From Amycolatopsis granulosa (GTDB taxonomy: Bacteria > Actinomycetota > Actinomycetes > Mycobacteriales > Pseudonocardiaceae): a stretch of 64,000 nucleotides of DNA. The notes beneath the pieces were generated by a model. That model saw nothing but the letters and a program-made list of their open reading frames with translations, was not told the DNA's origin and did not search any database. Within the stretch, counting starts at the first letter, position 1; every line of letters begins with the position of its first letter. Positions 1 through 8,192 of this stretch are shown piece by piece. The stretch covers positions 4,216,001 through 4,280,000 of the forward strand of contig NZ_JAANOV010000001.1 in the NCBI RefSeq assembly GCF_011758745.1. Direction: 5' to 3'. The position numbers and the translations under genes were made by a program.

Positions 1-18
1 AGCTTAGCCGAACCTAAG
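1..18. promoter_or_regulatory. Possible IdeR/DtxR iron box cut by the window edge
   Basis: The first bases read AGCTTAGCCGAACCTAA. The last 14 differ from the matching part of the IdeR/DtxR consensus (TTAGGCTAACCTAA) at two positions, and the left end of the box lies outside the window. It is about 90 bp upstream of the PHP-domain gene but could equally serve a divergent gene to the left. The complete box at 47300-47318 makes a chance match less likely. Confidence 0.35.
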
Positions 19-107
19 TCGGAAGTGTGACATTCGTTCAGATTCTGGACACGCGGTGGACCGTCCGGCGGCCCGCGACGGTCACCCACCGCTGATGACA
101 TGGCCGC

Positions 108-1640
108 ATGTGCATGAATTGCGGGGTTTCCCGGCGCGGCTTCCTCCAAGCGGCGTCGGTGGCCGGGGCGGTCACGCTCGCGCCGGTGACGTTCGCCGAA
201 GCGGCCGAGGGGCAGGCCGAAACCAGGGTGCTGACCGGCCGGTTCGAACCGGGCACCGCGGACTTCGTCTACCTGCCGGTGGAGGTGCCCGCCGGGGTGA
301 ACCAGCTGTCGGTGGTCTACAGCTACGACAAGCCGGCCGTGCCCAGCGGGACGCCCGGCAACTCGTGCGACATCGGCATCTTCGACAACCGCGGCACCGC
401 GCTCGGCGGTGCCGGCTTCCGCGGCTGGTCCGGCGGTTTCCGCGACCGCTTCACGATCAGCCGCACCGAGGCCACCCCGGGCTACCTGCCCGGTGACATC
501 ACGCCCGGCACGTGGTACATCGTGCTCGGCCCGTACATGATCGCCCCGCAGGGCCTGAACTACCGCGTCGAGGTGACCCTCACCCACGGCCCCGCGGGCG
601 CCGCGTACCGGCCGAACTACCCGCCCGAGCGGACACGGACCCGCGGCCGCCGGTGGTACCGCGGCGACTGCCACCTCCACACCGTCCACTCGGACGGCAA
701 GCGGCTGCCGGCCGAGGTGGCCGCGGGCGCGCGGGCAGCCGGGCTCGACTTCATCACCTCGACCGAGCACAACACGTCCTCGTCCCACGGCGTCTGGGGC
801 GAATTCGCCGGGGACGACCTGCTGATCATGCTCGGCGAGGAGGTCACCACGCGCAACGGGCACTGGCTCGCGCTCGGTCTGCGGCCCGGCCAGTTCGTCG
901 ACTGGCGATACCGGTCCCGGGACGGCAAACTGCCCGAGTACCAGCAGGCGGTGCACCGTTCCGGCGGACTCTGCGTCGCCGCGCACCCGAACGGCCCGTG
1001 GGTCGCGAGCAACTTCAAGTTCGGCTACACCGGCTTCGACGCGGTCGAGGTGTGGAACGGCCCGTGGACGTGGGACGACGAGGCCACATTGGCCGACTGG
1101 GACAACGGCCTGGTGGAATCCCTGCGTGGCAAGGGGAACTGGGTTCCCGCGCTGGGCAACAGCGATGCGCACAGCCCCGACAACACGATCGGGCTGCCGC
1201 AGACCGTCGTCTCCGCCGACGCGCTCACCCGCGACGCGATTCTCGCCGGGATCAAGGCCGGGCGCAGCTGGATCGCCGAATCGGCGGGTGTCGACCTGTC
1301 GCTCGTCGCGACCGGGCCGCGCGGCCAGGCCGCCGGGATCGGTGACCGTCTCCCCGCGGGCGACGCCGACAAGGTGGCCGTGCGCCTGGACGTGTCGGGT
1401 GTGCCGAACGGAACCGTGCGGCTGATCACCGACGAGGGACAGGTGTTCCAGCAGAGCCTGCCCGCTTCCGGGAGCGGCAGCGTGACGTGGCTGACCACGC
1501 CCGCGGTGTCGGCGTACGTGCGTGCCGAGGTGCGTCACCGCCGTGCCGACGGTTCCGCGGGTGCCCCGGCCGTGTCGCCCGAACTGAACTTCGGACCCAT
1601 GGCGGCGATGACCAACCCGATCTTCCTCGGCCGCGCGTGA
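108..1640 (+). CDS. Tat-exported CehA/McbA-type PHP-domain metallohydrolase
   Basis: 510 aa. The N-terminus carries a twin-arginine signal (S-R9-R10-G-F followed by a hydrophobic stretch and an Ala-rich cleavage region), so the folded enzyme is probably exported. The C-terminal two thirds is a PHP metallo-phosphoesterase domain: D-C-H189-L-H191 near residue 187, STEHN, a GEEVT-type acidic strand, AHPNGPW, and GNSDAH near residue 350, which together supply the usual metal ligands. Residues about 40-175 look like a beta-rich N-terminal domain. The family includes CehA/McbA-like hydrolases that split phosphoester or carbamate bonds; the substrate here cannot be read. It stands alone, with a possible iron box upstream. 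Confidence 0.85.
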   Translation: MCMNCGVSRRGFLQAASVAGAVTLAPVTFAEAAEGQAETRVLTGRFEPGTADFVYLPVEVPAGVNQLSVVYSYDKPAVPSGTPGNSCDIGIFDNRGTALGGAGFRGWSGGFRDRFTISRTEATPGYLPGDITPGTWYIVLGPYMIAPQGLNYRVEVTLTHGPAGAAYRPNYPPERTRTRGRRWYRGDCHLHTVHSDGKRLPAEVAAGARAAGLDFITSTEHNTSSSHGVWGEFAGDDLLIMLGEEVTTRNGHWLALGLRPGQFVDWRYRSRDGKLPEYQQAVHRSGGLCVAAHPNGPWVASNFKFGYTGFDAVEVWNGPWTWDDEATLADWDNGLVESLRGKGNWVPALGNSDAHSPDNTIGLPQTVVSADALTRDAILAGIKAGRSWIAESAGVDLSLVATGPRGQAAGIGDRLPAGDADKVAVRLDVSGVPNGTVRLITDEGQVFQQSLPASGSGSVTWLTTPAVSAYVRAEVRHRRADGSAGAPAVSPELNFGPMAAMTNPIFLGRA

Positions 1641-1703
1641 CGTCCTGATGATCCCGCGCGGCCAGGGGCGGCCGCGCGGGATGGGGCGTTGTCCGCGGCC
1701 TGC

Positions 1704-2200
1704 TCAGTGGTCGACGGCCAGCCGGATGCCGAGGCCGATGAAGATGCCACCGCTGGTGACCTCGATGCGGCGCCGTGCGGCGTGTTTGCGGCGCAGCCAC
1801 CCGCCGATGCGGCCGGCCAGGACGCCGACGGTGCCGTCGACGATGAACTCGAAGGCGATCATGATCGCGCCGAGGATCACGAACTGCAACCAGACCCGGC
1901 CCAGCGCCGGGTCGATGAACTGCGGGAGGAACGCGATCGTGAAGGTCACCACCTTCGGGTTGAGCAGGTTGGTCAGCAGGCCGGACAGGTAGGCGCGGCG
2001 CCCCGGGACACCGGTCGTGTGTTCCTCGTCCGCAATGGTGCCGCGCTTGCGGATGGCCTGGACACCGAGGTAGATGAGGTAGGCGGCGCCGACGATCCGG
2101 ACGACGGTGAACGCGACGGGCACGGCGGCGAACAGCGCGGCGAGCCCGGCGGCGACGGCGACGTGCCGCTCGGTGCAGGCGAACCGTTTTCCGCCGGCAC
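1704..2200 (-). pseudogene. 5'-truncated LysE/RhtB-family amino-acid exporter
   Basis: From about 2190 down to 1704 the minus strand encodes a recognisable LysE/RhtB exporter: a VGAAYLIYLGVQAIRKRG segment, the family's LLTNLLNPKVVTF motif, FLPQFIDP, then two hydrophobic helices. Family members are about 205-210 aa and start with a helix containing a TPGP-type motif. About 50 N-terminal residues are missing here, and none of the three upstream frames to the ligB stop (2391) encodes a hydrophobic helix. It is probably a decayed gene. Translation from an internal GTG (HVAVAAGLAALF) would give a protein without helix 1. Confidence 0.7.
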
Positions 2201-2390
2201 CACATCCGGCGGCCGGTCGCCGGCCGGGGCACGGCCGCAACCCCCGGCGGCCATTGCGTCGGGGCACGGCTTGATCATCGTCGCCCGCGCGGAGCGCACC
2301 GGCGGCAAGCCGCCGTGGACGAGACCGGCTGGTCCCGCGTTGTGCCACGCCGAGGTGCACGGAATTAGCCCCGCCACGCACGGCAGTTAT

Positions 2391-3902
2391 TCATCCGCGC
2401 AACGTGGCACGGACCGCGTCGATCGTGTCCGCCTCCCCGGGGTCCTTGTCCGGGCGGTACCGCACCACGCGCGCGAACCGCAGTGCGACGCCACCCGGAT
2501 AGCGGGTGCTCACCTGCGCACCGTCCAATTCGATCTCGACGACCAGCTCCGGCCGGACGTACACCGTCCACCGGTCGCGGTGGGACTCGATCTCCTGGAA
2601 CACCCTGGTCTGCCACGCCAGGAGCTCGTCGGTCAGCCCCTTGAACGTCTTGCCCACCATGATCGGCGGCCCGCCGTCCGGGTCCCGGGCACCGAGGTGC
2701 AGGTTCGACAGGTAACCGGTGCGGCGGCCGTGGCCCCACTCGGCGGCGAGGACGACGAGGTCGAGCGTGTGCACCGGCTTCACCTTCAGCCACGCCCGGC
2801 CCCGCCGCCCCGCCGCGTACGGCGATTCGAGCGCTTTCACCATCACACCCTCGTGCCCGGCATCGAGGGCGGCCGCCAGGATCGCGTCCGGATCGGACGG
2901 TTCGGACCGGCCGGGGATGAGGTGCTCGCCGGCCACCCGGCGCAGCGCCTCGTTGCGGTCCCGCAACGGCTTGTCCAGCAGGTCCGTGCCGTCCAGGTGC
3001 AGGCAGTCGAAGAAGTACGGCCGCAGCAGCAACGCGCGCACCTGCTCCTCGCGCGTGCTGCCGAACCGGCTCATCGTCTCCTGGAACGGCCGGGGCCTGC
3101 CGTCATCGGCCAGCGCGAGCGTCTCGCCGTCGAGCACCACCGACCGGCACGGCAGTGCGCGCACCAGCGACACCAGCTCGCCGACGTGCTGGGTGATCTC
3201 CCGCAGTGTTCTCGTGTAGACGTGCACCTCGTCGCCGTCGCGGTGCACCTGTATCCGCGCTCCGTCCATCTTGTACTCGACGATGGCGGACGGGTGCTCG
3301 CGCACCGCCTCGCCGAGTGATTCCGCCGGGGACGCCAGCATCGGCCGCAGCGGACGCCCCAGCTCGAGCCCGAACCGCCCGAGCGCGGCCTCGCCACCGG
3401 TGACCGCGGCCAGCGCGGTGACCGGCAGCCGCCCGGACAGCATGAACGCGCGCCGGACCGCCTCGGCCGGCACGTTCGCGGCGGCGGCGATGCCGTCCAG
3501 CATCACGCCCTCCAGCGCTCCCTGCCGCAGCTCCCCGGTGAGCAGGCGGAACAGGAACTGCTGTTCGGCCTCGGTGGCGCGGGTGAACAGCTCCGCCAGC
3601 AGACGGGCCCGGCGCCGGGCCGATCCGCTGCCGGAAGCGGCACCCACCTCACCGAGGACCGCGTCGACCTCGGCCACCGTGAGGTTCGCGGTGTCAGCCG
3701 GGCTCGCGCCCAGCTCGGCCAGCGTGCGCCACCCCGTCCCGATCCGGCCCTGGGTGGGCCGTCCGGTCAGGAACGCCACGACGGCTGGCAGCTCCCGCTC
3801 ATCCGCGCGGTTGAGCAGGTCCGCCAGCGTCGTGATCTTCGCCTTGCGTGAGCGGGTGGCCGCTAGCGCGGCGGAGGCGGTGACGACGTCGGCGAGGAAC
3901 AT
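2391..3902 (-). CDS. ligB: ATP-dependent DNA ligase LigB
   Basis: 503 aa from the ATG at 3902 (MFLADVVTAS), which matches the start and length (about 507 aa) of mycobacterial LigB; the reading frame is open for 24 more codons upstream. An N-terminal DNA-binding domain (about 1-180) precedes the nucleotidyltransferase core: motif I is EYKMDGARIQ with the AMP-accepting Lys at 211, followed by VVLDGE, HEGVMVKA and the WLKVKPVHTLDLVVLAAEWG block. A C-terminal OB fold ends in VVRYRPDKDPGEADTIDA. It joins nicks using ATP, beside the NAD-dependent LigA that bacteria need, and is usually dispensable. Its start lies 40 bp inside the end of the upstream transporter gene, so the two are probably co-transcribed. 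Confidence 0.93.
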   Translation of the reverse strand: MFLADVVTASAALAATRSRKAKITTLADLLNRADERELPAVVAFLTGRPTQGRIGTGWRTLAELGASPADTANLTVAEVDAVLGEVGAASGSGSARRRARLLAELFTRATEAEQQFLFRLLTGELRQGALEGVMLDGIAAAANVPAEAVRRAFMLSGRLPVTALAAVTGGEAALGRFGLELGRPLRPMLASPAESLGEAVREHPSAIVEYKMDGARIQVHRDGDEVHVYTRTLREITQHVGELVSLVRALPCRSVVLDGETLALADDGRPRPFQETMSRFGSTREEQVRALLLRPYFFDCLHLDGTDLLDKPLRDRNEALRRVAGEHLIPGRSEPSDPDAILAAALDAGHEGVMVKALESPYAAGRRGRAWLKVKPVHTLDLVVLAAEWGHGRRTGYLSNLHLGARDPDGGPPIMVGKTFKGLTDELLAWQTRVFQEIESHRDRWTVYVRPELVVEIELDGAQVSTRYPGGVALRFARVVRYRPDKDPGEADTIDAVRATLRG

Positions 3903-4792
3903 GCCGACATCATCTCCCGGTCCACCGACAATTTCCGCGGACGGCGCAGGACCACCACCACTGCCGCCAGGCACACCACCAGGCCGAGCAGACCACGCGG
4001 CGTGATCGTGTCACCGAACATGATCCAGGCGAGCACCATCGTCGTCGGCGGGGTGAGGTACAGCAGGGTGGACACGGTGGTCACCGAGCTACGCCGGAGC
4101 ACCAGCCAATAGCAGCCGTATCCCCCGAACGTGGAAAACAGCACGACCCACCCGATCGCGACCCAGAATTCCGGGACCGGCGGCGGGGTCAGCCGGCCGG
4201 TCGCGGCCGCGATGCCGGTGAACAGCACGGCGCTCGTGACGCACTGCACGACGAGACCGTCCATCAGGGGCACGTCCGGCGCCGTGCGGCGTTCGAGGAA
4301 AGTGGCGGCCACCAGGGCCAGCATCGCCAGGAACGGCAACCCGTAGGCCAGTGCCGGGGTGCCCGGGCGTCCCGAGAGGTCGCCGCCCACCACCAGTGCG
4401 ACCCCGGCGAGCCCCGCCACCAGGCCCGCCCATCGCCGCACCCCGGCTCGTTCCCCGAGCACGAACTGCCCGAGCACCACCGCGGCGATCGGCTGCAGCG
4501 CGGCGATCAACGCCGTCGTGCCTGGCGGCACACCGAGATCCGCCGCCGCGTACGTGAAGTACAGGTACGCACCCTGGGAGAGCACGCCGAGACCGACGTG
4601 GACCGCGACGTCGCGTGGCCGCATCGAGCGCCGCCGGACCAGCCACCACGCCCCGAGCAGCAGGCCCACCACGATGAACCGCCAGGCGAGCAGGGTCACC
4701 GGACCGCTGGACCGGGCACCCAGCGTCGCGCCCACGAACCCCGAGCTCCAGAACAGGACGAACCCGGCTCCGGGGATGACGTTCCGGCCCAT
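3863..4792 (-). CDS. EamA/DMT-family transporter
   Basis: 309 aa with about ten predicted membrane helices in two EamA repeats, the usual architecture of drug/metabolite transporters that export amino acids or other small molecules. The N-terminal GFVLFWSSGFVGATLGARSSGP and the ...TTALIAALQPIAAVVLGQF... segments are typical. A strong ribosome-binding site (GGGAGGAG, complement of 4799-4806) precedes the ATG. It is divergent from a TetR gene over a perfect palindrome, so it is probably that regulator's main target. The last 13 codons (SACSSPTSSPPPPR) overlap the start of ligB by 40 bp. The substrate is unknown. Confidence 0.88.
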   Translation of the reverse strand: MGRNVIPGAGFVLFWSSGFVGATLGARSSGPVTLLAWRFIVVGLLLGAWWLVRRRSMRPRDVAVHVGLGVLSQGAYLYFTYAAADLGVPPGTTALIAALQPIAAVVLGQFVLGERAGVRRWAGLVAGLAGVALVVGGDLSGRPGTPALAYGLPFLAMLALVAATFLERRTAPDVPLMDGLVVQCVTSAVLFTGIAAATGRLTPPPVPEFWVAIGWVVLFSTFGGYGCYWLVLRRSSVTTVSTLLYLTPPTTMVLAWIMFGDTITPRGLLGLVVCLAAVVVVLRRPRKLSVDREMMSACSSPTSSPPPPR

Positions 4793-4817
4793 ACGGTCTC
4801 CTCCCAGGTATACAGAT

Positions 4818-4842
4818 CGGTATAGCTACCGTAGCTATACCG
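4818..4842. promoter_or_regulatory. 25-bp palindromic operator between EamA and TetR genes
   Basis: Two 12-nt arms (CGGTATAGCTAC and its exact complement) flank one central C at 4830. The palindrome sits 25 bp from the transporter start and 19 bp from the preferred TetR start. TANNNT-like boxes on both strands (TACCGT, TACGGT) fall at its centre, so a bound dimer would block both promoters. Confidence 0.8.
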
Positions 4843-4861
4843 GTGGGTGTACTGTCAAGCC

Positions 4862-5443
4862 GTGGAGACGAAGAAGCCGCTGACCCCAGCCGCCGAACGG
4901 ATCCTCACGGTCGCCGAGGAACTGTTCTACGCCAACGGGATCCACGCGATCGGCGTCGACACGATCGCCGCCGAGGCGGGGGTCACGAAGAAGACCCTCT
5001 ACGACCGGTTCGGGTCGAAGGCCGAACTGGTCGCGCTCTACCTGCGCCGCCGGGACGAGCGGTGGCGGGAATGGGTGCACGGGTACGCGGACCCGCGCTC
5101 GGCACCGCAGCGCCGCCTCCTGCGCGTGTTCGACGCCCTCGCCGACTGGATGCGCATGGCGAACGCGCGCGGTTGCGCGTTCGTGAACGCGCACGCCGAG
5201 CTGCCCGCGGCCGACCATCCGGCGCAGCAGGTGATCGCGGCCTCCAAGGAGTGGCTGCTGGACTACCTGCGGCAGCTCGCGGCCGAGGCCGGGGCGCGCA
5301 ACCCGGCACGACTGGCGGAGGCGTTGCTGATCCTGATCGAGGGAGCCACGGTGGTGGCTTCGCTGGACGTGCTGCCGACGGCGGTGGCGGCGGCGAAGCG
5401 GGTGGCGAAGTCGCTGATCGACGAGGCGACCGCGGCGCGCTGA
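4862..5443 (+). CDS. TetR-family transcriptional regulator
   Basis: 193 aa from GTG 4862 (VETKKPLTPA); an in-frame GTG at 4847 would add five residues and crowd the operator. The N-terminal HTH is textbook TetR: ILTVAEELFYANGIHAIGVDTIAAEAGVTKKTLYDRF in shortened form reads FYANGI, TIAAEAGVTKKTLY, RFGSK. The C-terminal half is an alpha-helical ligand domain. Its divergent placement over the 4818-4842 palindrome implies that it represses itself and the neighbouring DMT transporter, with a transported compound as a plausible inducer. The ligand is not deducible. Confidence 0.9.
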   Translation: METKKPLTPAAERILTVAEELFYANGIHAIGVDTIAAEAGVTKKTLYDRFGSKAELVALYLRRRDERWREWVHGYADPRSAPQRRLLRVFDALADWMRMANARGCAFVNAHAELPAADHPAQQVIAASKEWLLDYLRQLAAEAGARNPARLAEALLILIEGATVVASLDVLPTAVAAAKRVAKSLIDEATAAR

Positions 5444-5544
5444 CCGGTGGACCAGCCGATCCCGGCCAGGCGGACGGGACGTGCGGTGCTGGTCACCGGG
5501 ATGGCTCTTGCCCCGGCCCGCCGGCGAACCGTACGGTGATCGAG

Positions 5545-5690
5545 CCGTGGTGCTCGGGAAGTCCGGTGAAAAACCGGCGCGGCCCTCGCCACTGTGAACG
5601 GGAAGTCCCGGCCCGGGACAGCCACTGGACGCGAGTCCGGGAAGGCGGGCCGCGGATGTCGATCCGGAGCCAGGAGACCGGCCACGGCGC
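5545..5690 (+). ncRNA. Cobalamin (B12) riboswitch
   Basis: The conserved core is visible in order: GGGAAGTCCGGTGAAAAACC at 5556-5575, GCCACTGTGAACGGGAAG, then AGCCACTG, GTCCGGGAAGG and the B12 box GAGCCAGGAGACCGGCC at 5667-5683. It lies 37 nt upstream of the Ni/Co permease start on the same strand. Adenosylcobalamin binding is expected to switch off the permease when B12 is plentiful. Confidence 0.95.
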
Positions 5691-5726
5691 GAAGGACCAT
5701 CCACGAGGTGCTGGAAGGCGGTCTCC

Positions 5727-6797
5727 ATGGGGACTTCACGCGCGCTGTCCTGGCGTCGGCAGGACACCTACCGAACCGGTCTGCTGCTGCTGGCGATCGT
5801 CGCTGTGCACGTGGTCGCGTTCGGGATCCTCGCGCTGCTCGTCGTGCCCGGCCACTACACGGTCGGCACGCAGGTGTTCGGTTTCGGGCTGGGCATGACC
5901 GCCTACACACTCGGCATGCGGCACGCGTTCGACGCCGACCACATCGCCGCCATCGACAACACCACCCGCAAGCTGATGGCCGAGGGCAAGCGCCCGGTGT
6001 CGGTCGGGTTCTGGTTCGCCCTCGGGCACTCCACGGTGGTCGTCGTGCTGGCCGTGCTGGTCGCGGTCGGCGCGAAGGGGGTTCTGAGCTGGACCGAGGA
6101 GGGCTCCTCGGCCCACCGGGTGCTGGGCTTGGTGTCCACCGGCGCCTCCGGCGGCTTCCTCTACCTGATCGGCGTGCTGAACCTGATCGCGCTGGCCGGT
6201 ATCGCCAAGGTGTGGCGCGAGCTGCGCCGCGGCCGGTTCGACGAGGCCGAGCTGGAGGCCCGGCTCGACTCGCGCGGGTTCGTCAACCGCTTCCTCGGCA
6301 GGCTCACCCGCTCGATCCGCCGTCCGGGTCAGATGTACCTGGTCGGGCTGCTGTTCGGCGTCGGGTTCGACACCGCGACCGAGGTGCTGCTGCTGGCGCT
6401 GGCCGGGTCCGGTGCGGCGGCCGGCCTGCCGTGGTACGCCGTCCTGTGCCTGCCCCTGCTGTTCGCCGCCGGGATGAGCCTGTTCGACACGCTCGACGGC
6501 ACGTTCATGAACTTCGCCTACGACTGGGCCTTCGCCAGTCCGGTGCGCAAGATCTACTACAACCTCGTCATCACCGGGCTGTCCGTCGCGGTGGCATTGA
6601 TCATCGGCACGATCGAGCTGGTCGGTGTCGCGCGGGACGACCTGGGCTGGTCCGGTGCGCTGATCGAGTGGATCGCGGACCTGGACCTGGACAACGTCGG
6701 CTACATCGTCGCCGGGTTGTTCGTCGTGGTGTGGGCGGTGGCGCTCGCGTACTGGCGGCTGGCCCGCGTCGAGCACCGCTGGAGCTCAGCCCAGTGA
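5727..6797 (+). CDS. NiCoT-family nickel/cobalt permease under B12 control
   Basis: 356 aa, about eight membrane helices. The NiCoT signature in helix II is present as RHAFDADHIAAIDN (metal-binding His/Asp), followed by LGHSTVVV, LFGVGFDTATE and GMSLFDTLDG. Such permeases import Ni(II) or Co(II) across the cytoplasmic membrane. The cobalamin riboswitch directly upstream argues that the physiological cargo is cobalt for B12 synthesis. The ATG at 5727 lies a suitable distance after GGAAGGCGG. The last 12 bp overlap the convergent sigC end. Confidence 0.93.
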   Translation: MGTSRALSWRRQDTYRTGLLLLAIVAVHVVAFGILALLVVPGHYTVGTQVFGFGLGMTAYTLGMRHAFDADHIAAIDNTTRKLMAEGKRPVSVGFWFALGHSTVVVVLAVLVAVGAKGVLSWTEEGSSAHRVLGLVSTGASGGFLYLIGVLNLIALAGIAKVWRELRRGRFDEAELEARLDSRGFVNRFLGRLTRSIRRPGQMYLVGLLFGVGFDTATEVLLLALAGSGAAAGLPWYAVLCLPLLFAAGMSLFDTLDGTFMNFAYDWAFASPVRKIYYNLVITGLSVAVALIIGTIELVGVARDDLGWSGALIEWIADLDLDNVGYIVAGLFVVVWAVALAYWRLARVEHRWSSAQ

Positions 6798-7340
6798 CGC
6801 GGCCCGGCGGGCCGGGCTGAGCGCGGCGGTCAGGTCCTCGCGCGCGCGGAACACGCGGGACCGGATGGTGCCGACCGCGCACTCGCACACCGCAGCCGCG
6901 TCCGCATAGGACAGACCGACGACCTGCGTGAGCACGAACGCCTCCCGGCGTTCCGGCTCCAGCCCGGCGATCAGCGTGCGCAGCACGACGAGCCGGCCGT
7001 GGTCCGGCGTGTGCGCGCCGCTCTGTTCGGCGGTCGCGACCCAGTCTTCGACCTGGTTGGTCCGCGGGCGCCGCCGGCCGGTGCGCAGGTGGTCGGCGGC
7101 GACGCGCTTGGCGATCGACAGCAGCCACATCCGGGCCGGTGACCGCCCGGCGAAGGACGGCAGGGCGGCGAAGGCGCGCAGGTAGGTTTCCTGCACGAGG
7201 TCCTCGGCCACGCCGGGGTCGGACAGGTAGGTGAGCAGCCGGTGCAGCTGCCGCTGCGTCGCCGACACGAAGCGCTCGGCGGCCACCTGATCGCCGCGGG
7301 CCGCCAGGAAGGCGTGCCGGGTGATCTCGTCGTCGTCCAC
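6786..7340 (-). CDS. sigC: ECF sigma factor, SigC type
   Basis: 184 aa from GTG 7340, chosen because GGGAGGAA lies six bases upstream; an ATG at 7379 would add 13 residues. Region 2 contains YLSDPGVAEDLVQETYLRAFAALPSFAGRS and ARMWLLSIAKRVAADHLR in shortened form (DLVQETYLRAF, WLLSIAKRVAADH). Region 4 contains REAFVLTQVVGLSYADAA and CAVGTIRSRVFRAR. Length and wording match M. tuberculosis SigC (185 aa), an RNA polymerase subunit tied to metal (copper) acquisition there. It faces a zinc-finger membrane protein across 129 bp, a usual place for an anti-sigma factor. Confidence 0.88.
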   Translation of the reverse strand: MDDDEITRHAFLAARGDQVAAERFVSATQRQLHRLLTYLSDPGVAEDLVQETYLRAFAALPSFAGRSPARMWLLSIAKRVAADHLRTGRRRPRTNQVEDWVATAEQSGAHTPDHGRLVVLRTLIAGLEPERREAFVLTQVVGLSYADAAAVCECAVGTIRSRVFRAREDLTAALSPARRAASLG

Positions 7341-7469
7341 TTCGCGTTCCTCCCGCGAGCTTGATCCTCGGGCGTCCATGGAACCGCACACCCCGGGAAA
7401 TCCCAACCGGTCCCACATCGCGGGGCGGCGCGGCGGAACTATCCCACCGCCCGTGACGACCAGGCAGGT

Positions 7470-8192
7470 ATGGACTGTGCGACCGCGCGCGAGGCGATCT
7501 CGGCCACTCTGGACGGTGAGGACCCCGGGGTGGCTCCCGCCGCGCTGGACGAGCACCTCACGCGCTGCGCGGCATGCGTGGTCTGGCAGGACGAGGCCGC
7601 GGCCGTGACCCGGCTGGTGCGCCTCGAACCGGCCGCCACCGCGCCGGATGTGACCGAGCGTGTGCTGGGCCACGTGCCGTCACGCACCACCGGAGGCGAC
7701 TGGCCGCGCTGGGCACTCGGGCTCGCCGCGGCCGCCCAGATGTCGATCGCCGTGTCGCTGCTGTCCGGGCCGCACGCGATGGCAGGCGGGATGGCGGTCC
7801 AGCCCGGCTCCCACCTGGAGCACGAGTCCGCGGCGTTCAACTTCGCCGTCGCGGTCGCGCTGCTGTGGGCGGCCGTGAAACCGGGGCAGGCCCGCAGCCA
7901 GCTACCGGTGCTGCTCAGCTTCACCGCCGTGCTGGGCGGGCTGTCCCTGCTGGACGCGCTGGGCGGCCGGGTCGGCTGGGAACGCCTGGCCAGTCACCTG
8001 CCGCTGGTGCTCGGCGTGTGCTGCGCGGCGCTGATCGCGCGCCGGGACGGCCGGTGGCCGTGGCCGGGCAACCGGGCGGGCGCCGGGCCCGGGCGCAGAG
8101 CGGGCCGCGGCGGCAGCGCGCACGAGCTCGCCGAGCCGCGCACGCCGTCCCGTGAGCATCAGCCGCCGGCGGCCCGCCGCAGGGTGGCCTGA
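7470..8192 (+). CDS. Zinc-finger membrane protein, candidate SigC anti-sigma/metal sensor
   Basis: 240 aa. The N-terminus is a zinc-binding anti-sigma-like finger: MDCATAREAISATLDGE, then H29-x3-C33-x2-C36. Four hydrophobic segments follow (about 80-100, 121-137, 145-165, 172-188). The loop after the first carries H102, M104, M108, H115 and H118 (PHAMAGGM, SHLEHES), a His/Met cluster that could bind copper outside the membrane. The basic C-terminal tail is low complexity and overlaps the convergent downstream gene by 34 bp. The divergent sigC suggests an anti-SigC role; that is inference from position and the finger. It could also be an unrelated membrane protein with a zf-HC2 motif. Confidence 0.7.
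   Translation: MDCATAREAISATLDGEDPGVAPAALDEHLTRCAACVVWQDEAAAVTRLVRLEPAATAPDVTERVLGHVPSRTTGGDWPRWALGLAAAAQMSIAVSLLSGPHAMAGGMAVQPGSHLEHESAAFNFAVAVALLWAAVKPGQARSQLPVLLSFTAVLGGLSLLDALGGRVGWERLASHLPLVLGVCCAALIARRDGRWPWPGNRAGAGPGRRAGRGGSAHELAEPRTPSREHQPPAARRRVA

Noticed and set aside
7341-7469. ECF-type promoter (GGAAC ... CGTC) between sigC and the zinc-finger gene
   Set aside because: GGAACC at 7380 and GGAACT at 7435 occur, but neither has a CGTC-like element at 16-17 bp, so no autoregulatory SigC promoter can be claimed.
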